Part shown: positions 1-8,258 of the stretch, one piece after another
Position numbering within the stretch: the first letter of the stretch is position 1
Layout: each line of letters begins with the position of its first letter
Source: Nitrospiraceae bacterium
GTDB lineage: Bacteria > Nitrospirota > Nitrospiria > Nitrospirales > Nitrospiraceae
Direction of reading: 5' to 3'
Assembly: GCA_005800255.1 (NCBI GenBank)
Contig: SYGW01000105.1
Span: 1-22,198 of the forward strand
DNA length: 22,198 bases
Notes under the pieces: generated by a model
The model's input: the letters and a program-made list of their open reading frames with translations, nothing else
Database searches by the model: none
What the model was told of the DNA's origin: nothing
Position numbers and translations under genes: made by a program

Positions 1-95
1 GCCGAGTCGTAGCCCCGATACTCCAGCTTGGCCAGGCCGCCGATGAGAATCGGCACCGCCTCCTGATCGCCCACATATCCGACGATTCCACACAT
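1..95 (-). CDS. glmS: Glutamine--fructose-6-phosphate aminotransferase, N-terminal fragment
   Basis: This is the first 31 codons of GlmS, which makes glucosamine-6-phosphate from fructose-6-phosphate and glutamine, the entry to UDP-GlcNAc synthesis in the cytoplasm. The visible N-terminus reads MCGIVGYVG, with Cys2 as the glutaminase (Ntn-type) nucleophile exposed after Met removal. LEYRGYDSA, typical of the family, follows near the window edge. The rest of the gene lies outside the window. The start lies 5 bases after the glmU stop, so the two genes are almost certainly cotranscribed. Consecutive steps of one pathway are thus encoded side by side. Identification is firm despite the short fragment because both motifs are strongly conserved. 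Confidence 0.93.
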   Translation of the reverse strand, partial: MCGIVGYVGDQEAVPILIGGLAKLEYRGYDS

Positions 96-100
96 ACGAG

Positions 101-1651
101 CTACCTACTCCGCTTCTTCGGTTGGCTTGCCGCGGGCTTCTTCGCCGCCTTGGCCGGTACTGCTGTCGCCAAGGCACGGCGGCGCGCCGCCCATCCAGCG
201 CGATTCACCTGCACGACCCGTGAGATCGCCAATGCATGAGCCGGCACATCCTTCGTGACCGTGGTGCCGGCTGCGACAACGGCTCCTGCTCCCACCGTTA
301 CCGGCGCAACTAACTGGGTATCGCTCCCGAGAAAAACCCCATCGCCGATGACCGTCTGAGACTTCCGCAATCCGTCGTAGTTACAGGTGATGGTGCCGGC
401 GCCGACATTCACCCCTTTGCCGATCTTCGCATCCCCCAGGTAACTCAGATGGTTCGCCTGCGAGCCTTCGCCCAAGTCGGTTTTTTTCATCTCGACAAAG
501 TTCCCAACCTTGGCCTGCTTCCGCACCACCACGCCGGGCCGCAGATGCACGAAGGGGCCCACTCGCGCCCCGTCCTCGATCTGAGAGTCGGTGCACACGC
601 AATGGTCCAAAATCTCGACCCTGTCCCCGACAATGCAATCCGTTAATCGCACATGGGAGCGCAGCAGACAATCTTCCCCGATGACCGTCGTTCCCTCGAG
701 CGTCACATTGGGGTAGAGCACCGTATCTTGCCCGATCGTGACGGTCGCGTCGATCCAGGTCGAAGCAGGATCGAGCATCGCCACCCCCGCATCCAGCCAC
801 CGGTCCCGGATCTGCCACCGCACGACCTGCTCCGCCTCGGCGAGCTGCCGTCTCGTGTTCACGCCCAATCCCTCGTCGGGATCGTCAAGCACGACCGTCG
901 CGATGCGCCGTCCTGCGCGCTCCACAAGCCGGACGATATCCGTCAAATAATATTCCCCCTGGGCATTGCTAGGCTCGAGTTTTTCCAACGCGCTGAAAAG
1001 AAACTCCCCGTCGACCACATAGGTGCCCACGTTGATTTCATGGATCGCGCGCTCCGCTTCATTGGCGTCACGGTCCTCGACGATGCGAAGGACGCTCCGG
1101 TCGGACGAAGGAGCACGGACGACCCGCCCATAGCCGCTCGCGTCGTCCAGCTCCGCGGTCAGCAGAGTCACAGTCGCGCGCTCAGCCTGATGCACGCGCA
1201 GGAGCTCACGCACGGTCTCTTCCCGGAGCAGCGGCGTATCGCCGTTCAGAATCAAATAGCTGGAGGGAGCGCCCCGCTTGCCCACCCCGAACACCGGACG
1301 ACTCTGCAACACCGCATGCCCTGTGCCCAATTGTTTCCGTTGCTCGACGATCGACACTCGCGCGCCGCTCTTGCCGGACACAACTGGATCGATCGCCTGA
1401 CGAACCAGCTCTGCCTGATGACCGACCACAACCGCCACAGATTCTCCGGCGACGCGCAATCCGAGCCCCACCGAATAGAGCACCATCGCCTGGCCCGCCA
1501 CAGGATGTAGCACCTTCGCCCGCTTTGAACGCATGCGCGTCCCCTGCCCTGCCGCCATGACGACCACCGCCAGACCGGCAATCGTTCCCTGACGGTCTTG
1601 GCCAACCGCCTTCTTCGTCGTCGCGGTTGCAGTCGCGCGTGAGCGGCTCAT
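101..1651 (-). CDS. glmU: Bifunctional UDP-GlcNAc pyrophosphorylase / glucosamine-1-phosphate acetyltransferase
   Basis: GlmU acetylates glucosamine-1-phosphate and then uridylylates it to UDP-GlcNAc, the precursor of peptidoglycan and lipopolysaccharide. The N-terminal nucleotidyltransferase domain has the signature AAGQGTRM at residues 33-40 and NGDTPLL further on. The C-terminal half is a left-handed beta-helix of hexapeptide repeats containing NYDG and a [10 protein letters not shown] stretch typical of GlmU. At 516 aa it is longer than the usual 450-460. The excess is an N-terminal extension of about 25 residues (Thr/Ala/Arg-rich) and a basic Ala/Lys tail of about 30 residues ending PKKRSR. 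The ATG overlaps the stop of the upstream DUF502 gene as ATGA, which supports this start and suggests translational coupling. glmS follows 5 bases downstream. Confidence 0.96.
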   Translation of the reverse strand: MSRSRATATATTKKAVGQDRQGTIAGLAVVVMAAGQGTRMRSKRAKVLHPVAGQAMVLYSVGLGLRVAGESVAVVVGHQAELVRQAIDPVVSGKSGARVSIVEQRKQLGTGHAVLQSRPVFGVGKRGAPSSYLILNGDTPLLREETVRELLRVHQAERATVTLLTAELDDASGYGRVVRAPSSDRSVLRIVEDRDANEAERAIHEINVGTYVVDGEFLFSALEKLEPSNAQGEYYLTDIVRLVERAGRRIATVVLDDPDEGLGVNTRRQLAEAEQVVRWQIRDRWLDAGVAMLDPASTWIDATVTIGQDTVLYPNVTLEGTTVIGEDCLLRSHVRLTDCIVGDRVEILDHCVCTDSQIEDGARVGPFVHLRPGVVVRKQAKVGNFVEMKKTDLGEGSQANHLSYLGDAKIGKGVNVGAGTITCNYDGLRKSQTVIGDGVFLGSDTQLVAPVTVGAGAVVAAGTTVTKDVPAHALAISRVVQVNRAGWAARRRALATAVPAKAAKKPAASQPKKRSR

Positions 1652-2349
1652 CCGATCGACACTCCCGACTCAGGCTGCTTGACCATACCCTGCTTCGTCG
1701 CGGCCATCACGGCCGAGGACAGGGGCATAGAAGGCGAACAGAGCCCGCCTGAAACGATCAGCTTCATCGCCTCTTCTACGCTCATATCGATAGGAGCAAC
1801 TTCATGTTCCGGCACCAAGAGAAAGTAGCCGGACGTCGGATTCGGCGATGTCGGCACATAGACATGGATCAAGGGCTCCTGCGCAAGATCCTGCACCTCC
1901 CCCCTAGTCGCACCGGTCACAAAAGCAAAACAATAGTGGCCATTCTTAGGAAACTGAATCAGCACGACGCGGTTGTAGGACGGATGGTCGGAGAAGGACA
2001 AAATGTCCATCATGGACTTCAAGGTCGAGTAGATCCCCCGCACAAGCGGCACCCGGTTCAACAATTCCTCCCACCACTTCACGATCTGCTTGCCCATGAA
2101 GTTCGTGGCAAAGAGCCCGGTCACCAGCACCAACAGGATCAACGAAAGAATCCCCAGCCCCGGCACATAATGACTTGGCACCAGCCGGACCAGGAGGTCG
2201 CCCAAAATCCCATCCACCGCCACGAAAAGGGTCTTCAAAATGAGGACGGTCCCCCACAGGGGGATAATCACCAGCAGCCCTGTCAGAAAGTAGCGTTTTA
2301 ACGAGGTTTTCAGCATAAATGAGAGCCGCCGGATGTAGGCCGCCATCAT
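1648..2349 (-). CDS. DUF502 family inner-membrane protein
   Basis: This is a 233-aa membrane protein whose sequence matches the DUF502 family as I know it; its molecular function is not established. The N-terminus (RYFLTGLLVIIPLWGTVLIL) forms one hydrophobic segment and residues of about 63-85 (GLGILSLILLVLVTGLFAT) a second. A soluble domain with family-like stretches such as NRVPLVRGIYSTLKSM and a GYFLLVPEHEV region follows. The first two codons are both ATG. Most relatives begin close to the first membrane segment, so the in-frame ATG at 2316 (MLKTSLKRYF) is an equally good start; neither has a clear ribosome binding site. The gene is the first of the minus-strand unit, its stop overlaps the glmU start by 4 bases, and it is divergent from tmk. 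The context points to an envelope role, but I cannot assign a reaction. Confidence 0.88.
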   Translation of the reverse strand: MMAAYIRRLSFMLKTSLKRYFLTGLLVIIPLWGTVLILKTLFVAVDGILGDLLVRLVPSHYVPGLGILSLILLVLVTGLFATNFMGKQIVKWWEELLNRVPLVRGIYSTLKSMMDILSFSDHPSYNRVVLIQFPKNGHYCFAFVTGATRGEVQDLAQEPLIHVYVPTSPNPTSGYFLLVPEHEVAPIDMSVEEAMKLIVSGGLCSPSMPLSSAVMAATKQGMVKQPESGVSIG

Positions 2350-2382
2350 ACAGAGAATGAGGGGGGCCTCGCAAGCCTTTTC

Positions 2383-2411
2383 TTGCTATTTTCAACAACT
2401 TGGAATACCAT
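2383..2411 (+). promoter_or_regulatory. Candidate sigma70-type promoter for tmk-holB
   Basis: In the 99-base gap between the divergent DUF502 and tmk starts there is TTGCTA (2383-2388), 17 bases, then TACCAT (2406-2411). Each hexamer matches four of six consensus positions. The location about 38 bases before the tmk ATG is sensible. This is a weak match in a gap that must hold promoters for both directions, so it is only a candidate. Confidence 0.3.
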
Positions 2412-2448
2412 CCCGCCCGTTTTCTCCACCGGTGAAAGAACCAGCTCA

Positions 2449-3126
2449 ATGGGCACAAAAAAGCGGCAGACTCGCGGTCTCTTCATTACCCTGGAGGGAG
2501 TTGAAGGCAGCGGGAAAAGCACCCAGATCAGCCACCTCGCCAAGGTGCTGACCAAGGCGGGCTATCGCGTGCTGCACACGAGAGAACCGGGAGGCACGGC
2601 GACAGCCGAAGCAATCCGCCATATTCTCCTCACTGCCTCGTCAAAAGAATCGGTCACGCCTCAAGCGGAAGCCCTGCTCATCTTCGCGGCAAGAAGCCAG
2701 CACGTCACGCATCTCGTCGAACCGGCGTTACGGAACGGCACGGTCGTACTCTGCGACCGGTTCTCCGATTCTACCTTGGCCTATCAAGGATTCGCGCGGG
2801 GCCTTGATCTTCAGTGGCTGCGAGCAACGAACACAGTCGCAACAAACGGACTGGCGCCGGACCTGACCCTCGTCCTCGACCTCCCGATCTCAGTGGGCTT
2901 GGCCAGGAGGAGAGCCGATCATGGCCAGCAGAATCGGCTGGACCGGGAGGCGGAACGTTTCCATCGCAAAGTGCGATGGGGCTTTCTGGCCCTCGCAGCA
3001 GAAGAACCGGGCCGCATGAAAGTCGTGAATGCAAATCGTCCCCCGCAAGAAGTCCGGGACGAGCTCACAGAGATCGTGCTAGGCTGGCTCAGGAAACCTC
3101 GTCGATCCCCACGCCGCCGGAGCTGA
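2449..3126 (+). CDS. tmk: Thymidylate kinase
   Basis: Tmk phosphorylates dTMP to dTDP with ATP in the cytoplasm, the last dedicated step before dTTP. The 225-aa product has the P-loop EGVEGSGKST at about residues 16-25. It also has the family motif DRFSDSTLAYQG, whose Asp-Arg contacts dTMP, and an Arg-rich lid segment around ARRRADHG. Length is normal for bacterial Tmk (about 205-225). I chose the ATG at 2449 because GGTGAAAG sits about 10 bases upstream and it gives the usual short lead before the P-loop. The frame is open back to a TTG at 2383, but that would add 22 untypical residues. holB begins one base after the tmk stop, a common bacterial pairing, so the two are probably translated from one message. 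Confidence 0.95.
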   Translation: MGTKKRQTRGLFITLEGVEGSGKSTQISHLAKVLTKAGYRVLHTREPGGTATAEAIRHILLTASSKESVTPQAEALLIFAARSQHVTHLVEPALRNGTVVLCDRFSDSTLAYQGFARGLDLQWLRATNTVATNGLAPDLTLVLDLPISVGLARRRADHGQQNRLDREAERFHRKVRWGFLALAAEEPGRMKVVNANRPPQEVRDELTEIVLGWLRKPRRSPRRRS

Positions 3127-3127
3127 C

Positions 3128-4156
3128 ATGCCCTTTCGCGACTGTATTGGCCATCAGCAATCCATCGCCCTTCTCCAAGCCGCCGTCTCCCATGAGCGAA
3201 TGGCTCACGCCTACCTGCTCCATGGCGAGGAAACGATAGGGAAACGGTTGACGGCGATTCGTTTTGCGCAGGCGCTCAGCTGCGAGCAGCCTCCCGAATC
3301 GAACAGTCTCGACAGTTGCGGAACCTGCCGCTCCTGCCAACAAATTGAAGCCCGCACCCATCCGGATTTTTTCGTCATCGAACCGGATCCGGAACAGGCC
3401 ACTCAGCAAATCAAGATCGAACAGGTGCGCGAAATCGAGCATCAGATCATGTATCGGCCGCTCGTCGGCGAGCGAAAAATCTGCCTGATCAACGACGCAG
3501 ACCGCATGACGATCGGCGCGGCTAACGCCTTACTGAAAACATTGGAAGAACCGCCGGCCCATAGCCTCTTCCTTTTAATTTCGAGTCGCCCAGCCGCCCT
3601 CCCCGCAACCATCCGGTCACGCTGTCAGGCCCTGCGCTTCACGACCCCTGCCCGCACCCAGGTGGAGGCCACGCTCATCCTGAAACGAGAAATCCCTCCG
3701 GCAGACGCGAGATTCCTCGCCATCATCAGCGAAGGCCGCATCGGGGAAGCCCTCACGTCCGACGTGAAAAACACGCGCGCGCGCCAACAGGAACTCGTGG
3801 ACTTGGTCCGGCCCCAATCCTTGCAATCGATCGGGTCCATCCTGTCGTCGGCGGAAGCGATTGCCAAGGCAGACAAGGCCCAGGACATCCTCGCCTGGAT
3901 GACTCGCTGGATCCGCGACCTCGTCTTGATCCAGGTCGGAGGAGACCGAGACCAGATCCTCAACCTCGACGACCTCACCACGCTGGAAGCCTACGCGCAG
4001 CAGGCCGATACCGACGCATTGCTAGGCCTACTCCGTGAGATCGAACTGACCGAGCAGCGCGCCACGCGCCACCTCAATCTCCAGATGGCGCTGGAAATGA
4101 TCCTGCTCCGCCTGCGCGATGCGCTCACCGCGCCATCCGTCCCTCTGCCAGCCTAG
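3128..4156 (+). CDS. holB: DNA polymerase III delta' subunit (clamp loader)
   Basis: Delta' is part of the clamp-loader complex that opens and places the beta sliding clamp during replication. The 342-aa protein has the AAA+ layout of this family. A Walker-A-like loop (GEETIGKR) lies at about residues 33-40. A four-cysteine zinc module is formed by Cys52 and CGTCRSC (Cys64, 67, 70). A conserved LINDADRMTIGAANALLKTL stretch corresponds to the Walker B region and what follows it. The SRC arginine-finger motif sits at about 164-166. All four zinc cysteines are present, which separates it from a degenerate paralogue. It starts one base after tmk and is followed 39 bases later by metG. DnaX (tau/gamma) shares the fold but would be longer, with an intact Walker A threonine, so delta' is the better call. 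Confidence 0.93.
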   Translation: MPFRDCIGHQQSIALLQAAVSHERMAHAYLLHGEETIGKRLTAIRFAQALSCEQPPESNSLDSCGTCRSCQQIEARTHPDFFVIEPDPEQATQQIKIEQVREIEHQIMYRPLVGERKICLINDADRMTIGAANALLKTLEEPPAHSLFLLISSRPAALPATIRSRCQALRFTTPARTQVEATLILKREIPPADARFLAIISEGRIGEALTSDVKNTRARQQELVDLVRPQSLQSIGSILSSAEAIAKADKAQDILAWMTRWIRDLVLIQVGGDRDQILNLDDLTTLEAYAQQADTDALLGLLREIELTEQRATRHLNLQMALEMILLRLRDALTAPSVPLPA

Positions 4157-4195
4157 CTTTCGCCATTTATTACCTGCTATCTTTTGTCACGCCCC

Positions 4196-6202
4196 ATGAG
4201 CAATCTCAACAGCTTCTACATCACGACGCCAATCTATTACGTGAACGACGTGCCCCATCTCGGGCATGCCTATACCACCGTGGCGGCCGACGTTCTGGCC
4301 CGCTACTGGCGCCTGCGGGGACACGACGTATTCTTCCTCACAGGGCTCGATGAACATGGGCAAAAGGTTCAGCAGGCCGCGGCCAAGGCCGGCATCGACC
4401 CGCAGGCCCATTGCGACAAGCTCGCGCCCCAGTTCCAGGAACTCTGGAAACGGCTGAACATCTCGCACGACGCTTTCATCCGGACGACCGATGCCCCACA
4501 CAAGTCGGTGGTTCAGCGCTATCTGCAACAGCTCTTCGATGCGGGCCTGATTTACAAAGCCGATTACACTGGCTGGTACTGCACGTTCGATGAACGGTTC
4601 TGGACGGAAAAGGATGTCACAGGCGGCCTCTGCCCCGACTGCAAACGTCCGGTGGAACAGCTCAGCGAACACAACTACTTTTTCAAAATGGGGCAGTATC
4701 AGGAGCGCCTGATCCAGCACATCACACAACATCCCGACTTCATCCGCCCAGAATCGCGGCGCAACGAAGTCCTGGGATTTCTGACGACGCAAACCCTCAG
4801 CGACCTCTCGATCTCCCGGCCCAAATCCAGACTCTCCTGGGGCATCGAACTCCCCTTCGATACAGACTGCGTGACCTATGTCTGGTTCGACGCGCTGGTG
4901 AACTATGTCTCAGCCTTGGAATACCTGCCGAAGAAGCCCTCCTTCAATCAATTCTGGCCTGCCTCAGTCCATCTCGTCGGGAAAGATATCCTGACCACCC
5001 ACGCAGTCTACTGGTCCACGATGCTCATGGCCCTGAACCTGCCCTTGCCGAAAACGATCTTCGCTCACGGCTGGTGGACTGTCGACGGGGAAAAGATGTC
5101 GAAGAGCCGCGGCAACGTCGTGGATCCTCACAAGATGATCGAAACCATCGGCGCCGATGCGTTCCGGCATTTCCTATTCCGGGAAGTCCCCTTCGGACAG
5201 GACGGAGACTTTTCGCAACCCACCATGGGCACCATCATCAACAGCGACTTGGCCAACGGGATCGGCAATCTGCTGAGCCGCACCTTAACGATGATCGAGC
5301 GGTTCGCCAACGGCACGATTCCCGCTGCCGGTGCGCCTGCCCTACCGGAACTGGAAACCAAGCTCGCCGCAGCCGCAACCAGACTTCCGGAAAGAATCGA
5401 GCACGGATTCCGCTCCCTCGCCTTCAGGGAAAATCTCCAGGCCATCTGGGAACTCATCGGTCTCTGCGACGAATACATCGACAAGGCTGCTCCCTGGAAA
5501 CTGGCCAAGGACCCCAACTGCCACCCACAGCTCAACACGGTCCTGCATACAGCCTCAAGGGCACTACGTTTGATCTCTGTCCTCCTTTATCCCTATATGC
5601 CCCAGACGGCCGGACAACTGGCCCAGCAAGTCGGCCTCTCGTTCGACTTTTCAACAACGCTGCAGCAGACAACCTACGAATGGAATGCGCCGCTCCCCGA
5701 AACAAAAATTTGCAAAGGCCCCGGCCTGTTCCCCCGTATCGAAACACAACCACAAGGAGCGAAGACCGTGAGCGACGCCACTACCCCCCCGCAACCGACA
5801 ACAGCAATCCCAACCACACCCGCAGCTGCAGCGCCCAACGTCCCTAGCCCTGCGCCGCAGGCCCCTGCTGTTGCCCAGATCACCATCGACGACTTCATGA
5901 AGATTCAACTCAAGACCGCAAGGGTCATCAGCGCGGAGCGAGTGCCGAAATCGGAAAAACTTCTCAAGCTGCAAGTCAGTCTTGGCGAAGGAACGGAGCA
6001 ACGGCAGATCGTCGCAGGCATCGGCAAGAAATACGAGCCAGAGGCCTTGATCGGCAAGATGATCATCATTGTCGCGAACCTCAAGCCGGCGAAGCTCATG
6101 GGCATCGAGTCGCAAGGCATGGTGCTGGCTGCGGGAGACAGCGAAGTACGAGGCCTGGCCACGATTCTTGAAGAAGTCGATCCCGGCACCAAAGTGAAAT
6201 AA
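4196..6202 (+). CDS. metG: Methionyl-tRNA synthetase with C-terminal tRNA-binding domain
   Basis: MetRS charges tRNA(Met) with methionine. The 668-aa protein has the class I signature HLGH at residues 21-24 and KMSKS at 300-304. Between them is a single zinc-knuckle region, where CTFD at 129-132 and CPDC at 146-149 leave three Cys and an Asp in place of four Cys. The helical anticodon-binding domain follows. A Pro/Ala/Thr-rich linker of about 45 residues then leads to a Trbp111-like tRNA-binding domain at about 562-668. That domain includes VAGIGKKYEPE and MVLAAGD and normally helps dimerisation and tRNA capture. The frame is open to a TTG at 4184; I prefer the ATG at 4196 because MSNLNSFYITTPIYYVND is the normal family N-terminus. 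No clear ribosome binding site is visible before either start. The gene lies 39 bases after holB and probably shares its transcript. Confidence 0.96.
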   Translation: MSNLNSFYITTPIYYVNDVPHLGHAYTTVAADVLARYWRLRGHDVFFLTGLDEHGQKVQQAAAKAGIDPQAHCDKLAPQFQELWKRLNISHDAFIRTTDAPHKSVVQRYLQQLFDAGLIYKADYTGWYCTFDERFWTEKDVTGGLCPDCKRPVEQLSEHNYFFKMGQYQERLIQHITQHPDFIRPESRRNEVLGFLTTQTLSDLSISRPKSRLSWGIELPFDTDCVTYVWFDALVNYVSALEYLPKKPSFNQFWPASVHLVGKDILTTHAVYWSTMLMALNLPLPKTIFAHGWWTVDGEKMSKSRGNVVDPHKMIETIGADAFRHFLFREVPFGQDGDFSQPTMGTIINSDLANGIGNLLSRTLTMIERFANGTIPAAGAPALPELETKLAAAATRLPERIEHGFRSLAFRENLQAIWELIGLCDEYIDKAAPWKLAKDPNCHPQLNTVLHTASRALRLISVLLYPYMPQTAGQLAQQVGLSFDFSTTLQQTTYEWNAPLPETKICKGPGLFPRIETQPQGAKTVSDATTPPQPTTAIPTTPAAAAPNVPSPAPQAPAVAQITIDDFMKIQLKTARVISAERVPKSEKLLKLQVSLGEGTEQRQIVAGIGKKYEPEALIGKMIIIVANLKPAKLMGIESQGMVLAAGDSEVRGLATILEEVDPGTKVK

Positions 6203-6283
6203 ACTGGATAGTGGCAACAGCCAGGCGGCTACCCCTCCTCTGAAGGCTTGCTGAGACGCAAAGGCCGTGCGAAACTATCATCA

Positions 6284-7228
6284 ATGTCTACTCCGGCCTC
6301 TTACGAACATCTCCGCTCCAGGCTCTCACTCGCCCTGGCGCTGAACGCGGCGATCATCGTCGCGGAATTCATCGGCGGGTGGATCCTCAACAGCATCGGG
6401 CTCATGAGCGACGCGGGCCATAACCTCGTCGACCAGGGCTCGCTCTTTCTCGCCCTCTATGCCCATCTCCTCACGGCCAGGCCCGCCACGGAAGCGAGAA
6501 CCTTCGGCTATCACAGGGCCGGCATCATTGCGGCCTTTTTGAATTCGTTCATCCTGTTACTCACGGCCGTTGGCATCACAATCGTGGGAATCAATCGGCT
6601 GCTGCAGCCGGTCCCGGTGGACGGGGCTTGGGTCATGGCCATCGCGGCGCTCAGTTTCGCAGCCAATCTCAGCATCGCCCTGCTCTTGCAGCATGGGGCC
6701 AAGGACGACCTCAATATCCGCAGCGCCTTCTGGCACATATTGGGCGACGCCTGGGTGTCGCTGGGAGTCGTCGTCAGCGGCGCCGCCATCCTCTTCGCAG
6801 GATGGACCATTTTCGATCCACTGATCAGCTTACTGGTCGTCGTAGCCATTACCAAAGGAGCTTGGCCGCTGTTCAAAGAATCGCTGGAGGTCTTGCTGGA
6901 ATCGACGCCGTCCCATATCAGCGCCACGCATGTGGCAACCACAATCGAGGCCATTCCAGGCGTCAAGAACGTCCACGACCTCCATATCTGGGCCGTGGAT
7001 CCACGGTTGATCATGCTGACCTGTCACATTCTCGTCGATGGAGACGATTCGGCCATGACCAATGGCCTGCTCCAGACCATCCGAACCAAGGTCAGCGCCG
7101 AATTCGGCATCAAACATCTGACGATTCAAATGGGCACTGACTGCTGCCAGCCGAATGAGATCCATTGCGATCTCACGACACTGGCCAAGCATCACCGGAG
7201 TGAAGGGCTCGCCCACGTGCACCACTGA
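6284..7228 (+). CDS. Cation diffusion facilitator (CDF) metal exporter, zinc type
   Basis: CDF proteins exchange protons for divalent metal and export it from the cytoplasm. The 314-aa product shows six hydrophobic segments followed by a cytoplasmic regulatory domain. The transport-site motifs are HNLVD (residues 46-50, TM2) and HILGD (151-155, TM5). This His-x3-Asp pair in both helices is the pattern known for zinc-selective CzcD/ZitB/ZnT-type members. The C-terminal domain has the conserved PGVKNVHDLHIWAVDP. It ends with a Cys/His-containing tail (TDCCQPNEIHC) that could bind metal. I chose the ATG at 6284; an in-frame TTG at 6248 would add 12 basic residues and has no advantage. A COG0523 GTPase gene follows 55 bases downstream on the same strand, supporting a role in zinc handling. 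Substrate preference is inferred from motifs, not shown. Confidence 0.92.
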   Translation: MSTPASYEHLRSRLSLALALNAAIIVAEFIGGWILNSIGLMSDAGHNLVDQGSLFLALYAHLLTARPATEARTFGYHRAGIIAAFLNSFILLLTAVGITIVGINRLLQPVPVDGAWVMAIAALSFAANLSIALLLQHGAKDDLNIRSAFWHILGDAWVSLGVVVSGAAILFAGWTIFDPLISLLVVVAITKGAWPLFKESLEVLLESTPSHISATHVATTIEAIPGVKNVHDLHIWAVDPRLIMLTCHILVDGDDSAMTNGLLQTIRTKVSAEFGIKHLTIQMGTDCCQPNEIHCDLTTLAKHHRSEGLAHVHH

Positions 7229-7283
7229 TCGATCGCTTATTGCACACGGCCTATCTGTCTCGTTCACAGCCATACATAAAACC

Positions 7284-8258
7284 ATGACCCCAAGCCCGAT
7301 TCCTTTTTATGTCCTCTGCGGCTCCCTCGGCGCAGGCAAAACCACCCTCCTCATGAGGCTGCTTGAACATTGGAAAAGCCAGGGCAAACGGGCCGGCGTC
7401 TTGATGAACGAAGCGGGCGAGGTCAGCATCGACGGCCCGCGCGCCGGCACCATCGCGGAACAGGTCATGAACCTGGCGGGCGGCTGCGTCTGCTGCGATA
7501 CGAAAGAAGACCTGTCCTGGGGCATCGCCCAACTGGTGCGGGACTATGAGTCGGATGTCATCATCCTCGAATGTTCGGGCATGGCAGACTCGGCCGAAGT
7601 CATCGATGCCGTCACAGACCTCTACACCGCGCAGCTCGCGCGGCTGGAGAAAGTCATCGCCTTGCTGCATCCAATCCCGGCCGATCGGGAGAGCATGGCA
7701 GGCTTCGTGACGGCACAGGCGATTCGCTGCGCCGACGAGTTGATCCTCAATAAGAAAGACCTCTATGTCGTAGGCCATTGGGAAGGGTTCAAAGACTCGA
7801 TCACCAAACAGAATCCCTATGCCAGGGTCTGGGAAACCAGCCAAGCCAGGGTCGAGCCCTTCTCGCTGCTCGAACCGCTCCCCCGCATCGCCCCGCCTCC
7901 AACAGTCAACGTGGAGTTCGGCGTCCCTCGGTCAGCCGCGACGAAAAAGCGGGCATCCTACCACCCGATCGCCACGACGGTATTGCTGCCAGGCCCCTTG
8001 AACTTTGAACGATTCCTGCGCTGGATGAAGACCCTGCCCCCTGAGCTGGAGCGGGCGAAAGGCTTCTTCCGCTTCGCCAAGGGACCGGAGTTGCAGGAAT
8101 TTCAATATGCCCCACCTGGTAACGCGACCGTCACGCCGATCACCCTGCTCGACGAACCGAAACATGCCATCGTCTTAATTGGAAGAGGCTACGACCAGGA
8201 ACGATGCCAAGCAGAATTGTTGAACTGTCTGGAGAACCGAGAGAGCACAGGAAGTTAA
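7284..8258 (+). CDS. COG0523/CobW-family GTPase, putative metallochaperone
   Basis: This 324-aa protein belongs to the G3E GTPases, which deliver metals such as zinc or cobalt to client proteins. Visible are the P-loop GSLGAGKT at residues 13-20, the family's metal-binding CxCC (CVCC, residues 68-71) within GGCVCCDTKEDL, the switch-like segment ECSGMADSAEV, and the guanine-specificity motif NKKD at 156-159. A separate C-terminal CobW_C-like half follows. There is no His-rich stretch, unlike several zinc-responsive members. The open frame reaches back into the CDF gene to 7155, but the ATG at 7284 puts the P-loop at the usual distance from the N-terminus. Adjacency to a CDF exporter suggests metal trafficking, probably zinc. 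The exact client is unknown, and cobalamin-type CobW cannot be excluded, although no other cobalamin gene is in view. Confidence 0.88.
   Translation: MTPSPIPFYVLCGSLGAGKTTLLMRLLEHWKSQGKRAGVLMNEAGEVSIDGPRAGTIAEQVMNLAGGCVCCDTKEDLSWGIAQLVRDYESDVIILECSGMADSAEVIDAVTDLYTAQLARLEKVIALLHPIPADRESMAGFVTAQAIRCADELILNKKDLYVVGHWEGFKDSITKQNPYARVWETSQARVEPFSLLEPLPRIAPPPTVNVEFGVPRSAATKKRASYHPIATTVLLPGPLNFERFLRWMKTLPPELERAKGFFRFAKGPELQEFQYAPPGNATVTPITLLDEPKHAIVLIGRGYDQERCQAELLNCLENRESTGS

Noticed and set aside
653..1510. Plus-strand open frame of 285 codons opposite glmU
   Set aside because: It lies fully antisense to a firmly identified gene, encodes no recognisable domain, and is expected from high G+C third positions.
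5074..5847. Plus-strand 257-codon frame overlapping metG
   Set aside because: It is in another frame of metG, Arg/Pro/His-rich with no fold signature, while the metG frame has continuous conserved motifs.
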